The position numbers and the translations under genes are program-made. From CAYMNU01 sp964391885 (GTDB lineage Archaea > Altiarchaeota > Altiarchaeia > JAFGQM01), in assembly GCA_964391885.1 (NCBI GenBank), contig CAYMNU010000057.1, positions 1 to 34,346 on the forward strand: 34,346 nt of DNA, written 5' to 3'. Under the pieces are notes generated by a model that was not told where the DNA came from, did not search any database, and saw only the letters and a program-made list of their open reading frames with translations. Every line of letters starts with the position of its first letter. Within the stretch, counting starts at the first letter, position 1. Positions 31,120 through 34,346 of this stretch are shown here, one piece after another.

Positions 31120-31494
31120 ATGGACAGCATATTAGGGTTTTTCCTGCAGGACAAGCCGGCAAGGATCTTGCTTGAAATGTCGAAGAACGAGCGGACTTAT
31201 CCCGCGGATATTTCCAAGGCGCTTGCTGCAACTTATTCGCATATTGTGAGGGTCATTCAGAAGCTGGAAGCCTATGGGCTAGTGGAGTCTGAGAAAGAGG
31301 GCAGGACCAAGTTTATCAAGCTTACTGAGACTGGGCAGCAGGTGGCGCATAACTTAGAAGGCCTGGAGATGGCGCTCAAAAACATAAGCGAAGAGCGTGA
31401 GCGCAAGGGCAGAAAGGCCGAAAAACTGGAGACTGAAAAAAGCGCCGAAGAGGGTGCCCCTAAAGGGCAAAAAGAGGGCAAAAAACAGGACTGA
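31120..31494 (+). CDS. Winged-helix transcriptional regulator (MarR/ArsR-like), 124 aa
   Basis: The N-terminal 75 residues form a winged helix-turn-helix: PARILLEMSKNERTYPADISKALAATYSHIVRVIQKLEAYGLV (about 13-55, with helices 2 and 3), then wing EKEGRTKFIKLTETGQQV (about 58-75). The tail (about 90-124) is low-complexity Lys/Glu-rich and probably disordered. It stands alone on a leaderless promoter. Three inverted repeats start 16 bases after its stop and continue up to the next winged-helix gene, so it may act there. Confidence 0.85.
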   Translation: MDSILGFFLQDKPARILLEMSKNERTYPADISKALAATYSHIVRVIQKLEAYGLVESEKEGRTKFIKLTETGQQVAHNLEGLEMALKNISEERERKGRKAEKLETEKSAEEGAPKGQKEGKKQD

Positions 31495-31509
31495 TTCTCT
31501 TATTAAAAA

Positions 31510-31527
31510 GCCTCAGTTTCCTGAGGC
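31510..31527. repeat. Inverted repeat IR-1 (GCCTCAG-N4-CTGAGGC)
   Basis: GCCTCAGTTTCCTGAGGC is a perfect 7-bp stem with loop TTTC, directly after TATTAAAAA. First of three copies. After a gene stop it could also act as a terminator hairpin. Confidence 0.75.
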
Positions 31528-31631
31528 ATCATTTAAAAGTTTTGGGTGCGTGGAAGTGCCTGAGCTCAAAAGGCTCTCTATATACTAATATAGGGGGCAC
31601 AAGCGGGGGTATTCGAGCATAGTATATAAAA

Positions 31632-31649
31632 GCCTCAGATTTCTGAGGC
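31632..31649. repeat. Inverted repeat IR-2 (GCCTCAG-N4-CTGAGGC)
   Basis: GCCTCAGATTTCTGAGGC directly follows TATATAAAA (31623-31631), a good TATA box. Binding here would cover the region where transcription factor B and polymerase sit. Confidence 0.75.
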
Positions 31650-31686
31650 AGTACCTATATGACGCTTTAAACGATATATCTTTTAT

Positions 31687-31704
31687 GCCTCAGATTTCTG
31701 AGGC
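31687..31704. repeat. Inverted repeat IR-3 (GCCTCAG-N4-CTGAGGC)
   Basis: GCCTCAGATTTCTGAGGC is identical to IR-2, extended by T and A to a 20-base palindrome. It follows ATATATCTTTTA, lies 20 bases before the next gene's ATG and about 55 bases after IR-2, so it overlaps the likely promoter and start region of that gene. Confidence 0.75.
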
Positions 31705-31724
31705 ACATAAAACAAACGGCAAAA

Positions 31725-32099
31725 ATGTTCGACTGGCACAAAGCATATGAATCGCAGGATCTCAAGGACATTGTGACTCTCTTTTTGGACAGCGGCCTGC
31801 GCAGGGAATGCGGCACCAAGGTGGCTGAGATGCTTTTGGACAAGCCAAATTCGCGAAGAGGCGCCATAATTGAGGCTCTAGACAAAGAGGGTTTTTCCAA
31901 GGCTACTGTCGAGCGCACGCTCCGTGATTTAGAGACAATAGGTCTCATCTCAAGCGAGGGCAAATACCTCAAAACAGGTAGGTATCGCCTCAATTTTTCG
32001 CGCTTTTCTTCTGCTCTTTCCCGCCTCTCGCGCACCGTTAAAAAGGTTCAACAAAATGCTACGAGCGAACAGAGTGTTTTAAATGATTCTGATGAATAA
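31725..32099 (+). CDS. Second winged-helix regulator, 124 aa
   Basis: The protein has a helical N-terminus (CGTKVAEMLLDKPNSRRGAI), a winged helix-turn-helix (about 42-80: RRGAIIEALDKEGFSKATVERTLRDLETIGLISSEG region) and a basic Ser/Arg tail (SRFSSALSRLSRTVKKV). It is a different family member from the first regulator in this region. Three inverted repeats lie immediately upstream, so autoregulation or control by its neighbour is likely. The AT-rich region downstream holds another inverted repeat. Confidence 0.75.
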   Translation: MFDWHKAYESQDLKDIVTLFLDSGLRRECGTKVAEMLLDKPNSRRGAIIEALDKEGFSKATVERTLRDLETIGLISSEGKYLKTGRYRLNFSRFSSALSRLSRTVKKVQQNATSEQSVLNDSDE

Positions 32100-32122
32100 A
32101 AATTTATTAATCAAAATTTTTC

Positions 32123-32178
32123 TAAAACACATTTGTTAATAAATTTTATTTAAAAAATCTTTTATAAAATGTGTTTTA
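32123..32178. repeat. 12-bp inverted repeat with 32-bp spacer
   Basis: TAAAACACATTT (32123-32134) and its exact complement AAATGTGTTTTA (32167-32178) flank an AT-only-like spacer, just after the second winged-helix gene. Two half-sites three turns apart could bind two dimers or form a long hairpin. Confidence 0.6.
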
Positions 32179-32230
32179 TAATATATGCCTTATATTATAA
32201 TCTTTTTATTTTTTTAGAATTTTCGGGTTT

Positions 32231-32340
32231 TGGCTTCAGGAGCTTGGCATCCACTAAGCGCCACCATGCATCTGGCGACAGGGAAAACAAAGCCTGAATG
32301 CCCCGCGTTATTCGGGCAAAATAGGCCACAAATCCATAAA
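32231..32340 (+). ncRNA. Candidate structured RNA
   Basis: GGCTTCAGG (32232-32240) can pair with CCTGAATGCC (32293-32302, one bulge), enclosing a second hairpin CGCCA...TGGCG (about 32259-32277). TGCCC...GGGCA (32299-32318) is an alternative hairpin, and ACA occurs at 32338-32340. The upstream stretch TTTTTATTTTTT might serve as promoter. H/ACA guide RNA or a nadE leader are ideas only. Confidence 0.25.
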
Positions 32341-32426
32341 TAGAATTATTCAAGTATGTTTTTTACCCTTTTACATAGTCAGAAAGCGTTTCGGCACATA
32401 GTTTGTATGTGAGGATTGAAGCTAGC

Positions 32427-32454
32427 CTTATTGCATATATGTCTTTTCAATAAG
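32427..32454 (+). promoter_or_regulatory. Inverted repeat around the nadE TATA-like box
   Basis: CTTATTG (32427-32433) and CAATAAG (32448-32454) flank GCATATATG, a TATA-like box 30-40 bases before the nadE ATG. The arrangement suggests an operator. Confidence 0.4.
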
Positions 32455-32471
32455 CCAGGCTCTAATTATAC

Positions 32472-33176
32472 ATGGACTTTCTTTCTGTCGAAAAAAAGAT
32501 AGAATCGTTTATCCAGGGCAGCACAAAGCGCGCCGGCGCCCGCGGTGTTGTCGTGGGCCTCAGCGGGGGCGTGGATTCAGCAGTGGTCGCAGCCCTTGCC
32601 TCGCGTTCCCTAGGTCCTGATTCAGTACTTGCCCTGATAATGCCCACCCCCCATAACTCATCGCGTGATGTTTCTGACGCCAAATCGCTTGCAAAAAGCC
32701 TGGGGATACGCCATGAGATAATACCGCTAAAGGGCATACTAAATGCATATATGGAATTTTTGAAGCCTGACAGGACCTGCGAGGGCAATTTAGCAGCAAG
32801 GATACGGATGTCTCTTTTATATTATAAGGCTAACCTTCTAAACTACTTGGTGGCAGGAACAGGCAACAGAAGCGAGTTGAGTGTGGGGTATTTTACGAAA
32901 TATGGCGACGGGGGTTGTGACATTCTGCCCATCGGTTGCCTTTACAAAACTCAGGTATGGGGCCTTGCCGCATCCCTTGGTATCCCCAAAGCTATCATAG
33001 ACAAACCGCCAAGCGCAGGGCTTTGGCCCGGCCAAACAGATGAAGGAGACATGAATATGAGCTATGAAGAGCTCGATTCGGTTCTCACCGGAAAGAAAGG
33101 GATTTATTTTAAAATACAGCGGATGATAAACTCATCGGAGCATAAGAGAAAGCTTCCGGAGACGTGTAAAATATGA
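32472..33176 (+). CDS. nadE: NH3-dependent NAD synthetase
   Basis: The 234-residue N-type ATP pyrophosphatase makes NAD from deamido-NAD, ATP and ammonia. SGGVDSAVVAAL (about 31-42) is the PP-loop, GTGNRSELSVGYFTKYGDGGCDILPIG (about 133-159) is the NadE signature and PPSAGLWPGQTDE (about 178-190) the substrate loop. There is no glutaminase domain and the length is typical for archaeal NadE (about 250). Its stop overlaps the ribK ATG by four bases, linking NAD and FMN synthesis. Confidence 0.95.
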   Translation: MDFLSVEKKIESFIQGSTKRAGARGVVVGLSGGVDSAVVAALASRSLGPDSVLALIMPTPHNSSRDVSDAKSLAKSLGIRHEIIPLKGILNAYMEFLKPDRTCEGNLAARIRMSLLYYKANLLNYLVAGTGNRSELSVGYFTKYGDGGCDILPIGCLYKTQVWGLAASLGIPKAIIDKPPSAGLWPGQTDEGDMNMSYEELDSVLTGKKGIYFKIQRMINSSEHKRKLPETCKI

Positions 33177-33511
33177 AGGCAAAAGTCGTATCAGGCAAAA
33201 AAGAAGGAGAAAAGTATATCCCAGTATATGCACAAAAGATAGAAAAGCTTCTGAAAATGAAGCCTTTTCCCGGGACTCTGAACCTAAAAGTGGATTTCAT
33301 ACCTCCCTTGGATACCCTGGAGATACCCTCGTTCGGCCAGTTCTCTGCGATAGAACTGGCCCCATGTACTGTCAATTATGAGAGGGCGTTTGCAGTATTT
33401 CCTGAAAAAGGGGGCTATAGGGAACAAGGGATCGTGGAGGTAATAGCCGAAAAGAACCTCAAAGCCCATCTCGGCCTTGAAGACGGGGATTTCGTGGACC
33501 TGCAATTCTAA
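33173..33511 (+). CDS. ribK: CTP-dependent riboflavin kinase, archaeal type
   Basis: The 112-residue cradle-loop-barrel enzyme makes FMN from riboflavin using CTP. PFPGTLNLKVD (about 31-41) is the hallmark PxPGTLN motif; GKKEGEKYIPVY (about 7-18) corresponds to the family's GxGxGxYY start and is slightly degenerate. It lacks the N-terminal winged helix found in some homologues, as in the Methanocaldococcus type. FMN is needed by the CoaC and UbiX enzymes encoded nearby. Confidence 0.85.
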   Translation: MKAKVVSGKKEGEKYIPVYAQKIEKLLKMKPFPGTLNLKVDFIPPLDTLEIPSFGQFSAIELAPCTVNYERAFAVFPEKGGYREQGIVEVIAEKNLKAHLGLEDGDFVDLQF

Positions 33512-33523
33512 GATAATAAAAAG

Positions 33524-34346
33524 ATGGAACAATTCATAAGTGATGCAGTAGAGAAAATAAAGGCACAGGTCAAGGGCGGCCATGCGGTGATAGGGCTTAG
33601 CGGTGGTGTGGACTCAAGTGTGGCGTCACTTCTCGTTGCCAAGGCCATAGGCAAGAACCTAAAAGCGGTCTTTGTCGACACGGGCTTCATGAGAAAAGGC
33701 GAACCCGATCTAGTGGAAAAGACATTCAAAGGCAAGTACGGCCTCAACTTCAAGCTTGTAGACGCTCGCGATGAGTTCATAAAAGCGCTTACTGGCGTTT
33801 CCGACCCGGAAGAAAAGCGCAGGATAATCGGCCACAAGTTCATTGAAATCTTCGAGCGCGAAGCCAAGGAGTTTGACTCCAAATTCTTGGTCCAGGGCAC
33901 GATTGCGCCGGACTGGATAGAAACCGGAGGTAAAATCAAGAGCCATCATAATGTCACGCTCCCCCAGGGCATGGTTCTTGAGTTGGTAGAGCCCTTGCGG
34001 GATCTCTACAAGGATGAAGTAAGGGAGGCTGCGCGAGCATTGGGATTGCCACCTGAGATAACCGAGCGGATGCCCTTTCCCGGGCCGGGATTGGCCGTGA
34101 GGGTACTAGGTGAGATAACACAGGAAAGGCTCGAGGCAGTAAGGGAAGCTGACGCTATCGTACTGGGGGAGATAGAAAAGGCTGGCATCAAGCCATGGCA
34201 GGCCCTTGCTGCAATACTTCCCGGGCGTGCAACAGGCGTCAAAGGCGATGCTCGCGAATATGGCTATATGATTGCAATTAGAAGCGTGGAATCCCTGGAT
34301 GCAATGACTGCGACTTCGATGCACGTATATTGGGAGACTCTACAAA
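33524..34346 (+). CDS. guaA: GMP synthase ATP-PPase subunit B, cut by right edge
   Basis: The frame runs 274 codons off the edge. SGGVDSSVASLL (about 24-35) is the PP-loop, FVDTGFMRKGE (about 49-59), IKSHHNVTLP (about 142-151) and PFPGPGLAVRVLG (about 189-201) are GMP synthase motifs. It has no N-terminal glutaminase, so ammonia comes from a separate subunit, as usual in archaea. About 30 residues are missing at the C-terminus. It begins 12 bases after ribK, completing a nucleotide-cofactor operon with nadE. Confidence 0.95.
   Translation, partial: MEQFISDAVEKIKAQVKGGHAVIGLSGGVDSSVASLLVAKAIGKNLKAVFVDTGFMRKGEPDLVEKTFKGKYGLNFKLVDARDEFIKALTGVSDPEEKRRIIGHKFIEIFEREAKEFDSKFLVQGTIAPDWIETGGKIKSHHNVTLPQGMVLELVEPLRDLYKDEVREAARALGLPPEITERMPFPGPGLAVRVLGEITQERLEAVREADAIVLGEIEKAGIKPWQALAAILPGRATGVKGDAREYGYMIAIRSVESLDAMTATSMHVYWETLQ

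Larger units (their letters stand above)
32100..32471. other. AT-rich intergenic region, 372 bases
   Basis: The left part (32100-32220) is over 80% A+T and contains a 12-bp inverted repeat. The middle (32230-32340) is more GC-rich and can fold. The right part holds a promoter-proximal inverted repeat before nadE. No coding frame is convincing. Confidence 0.6.

Noticed and set aside
31510..31704. Three 18-bp repeats as a CRISPR array
   Set aside because: Too short, fully palindromic and unevenly spaced (122 and 55 bases), with no cas genes.
30803..32471. Replication origin in the AT-rich region
   Set aside because: No ORB-like elements recognised and no cdc6/orc1 gene in the window.
1..34346. 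tRNA, rRNA, insertion sequences, prophage or integrase sites
   Set aside because: I looked for T-loop-like motifs, transposase motifs and long direct repeats and found none convincing by eye; a tRNAscan-SE or ISfinder search could overturn this.

Overview
The window comes from an archaeon. It carries HerA, NurA, Mre11 and Rad50, the RNase P subunit p30, the archaeal tRNA-splicing endonuclease, an archaeal-type phosphopantetheine adenylyltransferase, isopentenyl phosphate kinase, CTP-dependent riboflavin kinase, a separate GMP synthase ATP-PPase subunit and a DRG-type GTPase. TATA-like boxes lie about 25-35 bases before many starts. Base composition is roughly balanced in genes and AT-rich between them. 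Compact proteins (Rad50 of 674 residues), frequent 1-14 base gene overlaps and split or partial enzyme genes suggest a DPANN-type lineage such as Micrarchaeota or Diapherotrites. That placement is inference only.

Layout. 1-235: a Dph2 fragment running off the left edge. 315-2473: ablA-ablB, making the compatible solute N-epsilon-acetyl-beta-lysine. 2512-4086: an unknown His-rich protein and an HDAC-family deacetylase, both leftward. 4176-14817: a rightward DNA-end-processing locus (zinc-ribbon protein, NurA, HerA, two small basic proteins, Mre11, two exported or membrane proteins, Rad50, UV damage endonuclease). 14798-18637: TspO, a U32-family RNA-modification-type protein, MsrB-MsrA and HisE. 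18634-25499: a mostly leftward block with an acidic small protein, a methyltransferase-like protein, EndA, 2-phosphoglycerate kinase, a phosphoesterase, CoaD, small membrane and coiled proteins including a 37-residue micropeptide, a PadR regulator with a palindromic operator, a LeuA/CimA-family synthase and an unknown helical protein. 25554-29643: a tightly overlapping rightward cofactor/isoprenoid/RNA operon (CoaC half only, UbiX, isopentenyl phosphate kinase, RNase P p30, an extended SDR, the N-terminal domain of Dph2 as its own gene, and a SerK/SbnI-type protein). 29654-30802: DRG-type GTPase. 30803-32471: an AT-rich regulatory island with two winged-helix genes and several inverted repeats. 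32472-34346: nadE, ribK and the GMP synthase PPase subunit (cut by the right edge).

Strongest observations. (1) The diphthamide enzyme Dph2 appears split exactly at the domain 1/domain 2 boundary: an 83-residue N-terminal piece lies at 29004-29255 and the downstream piece starts at its own ATG at 235 on the other strand, about 29 kb away. (2) CoaC is present without its usual fused CoaB half. (3) Three copies of an 18-bp inverted repeat (GCCTCAG-N4-CTGAGGC), each abutting a TATA-like stretch, lie between two winged-helix genes. (4) The HerA-NurA-Mre11-Rad50 locus is interleaved with unrecognised small basic and exported proteins and ends in a UV endonuclease. UbiX next to isopentenyl phosphate kinase fits the archaeal anhydromevalonate-phosphate route to isoprenoids.
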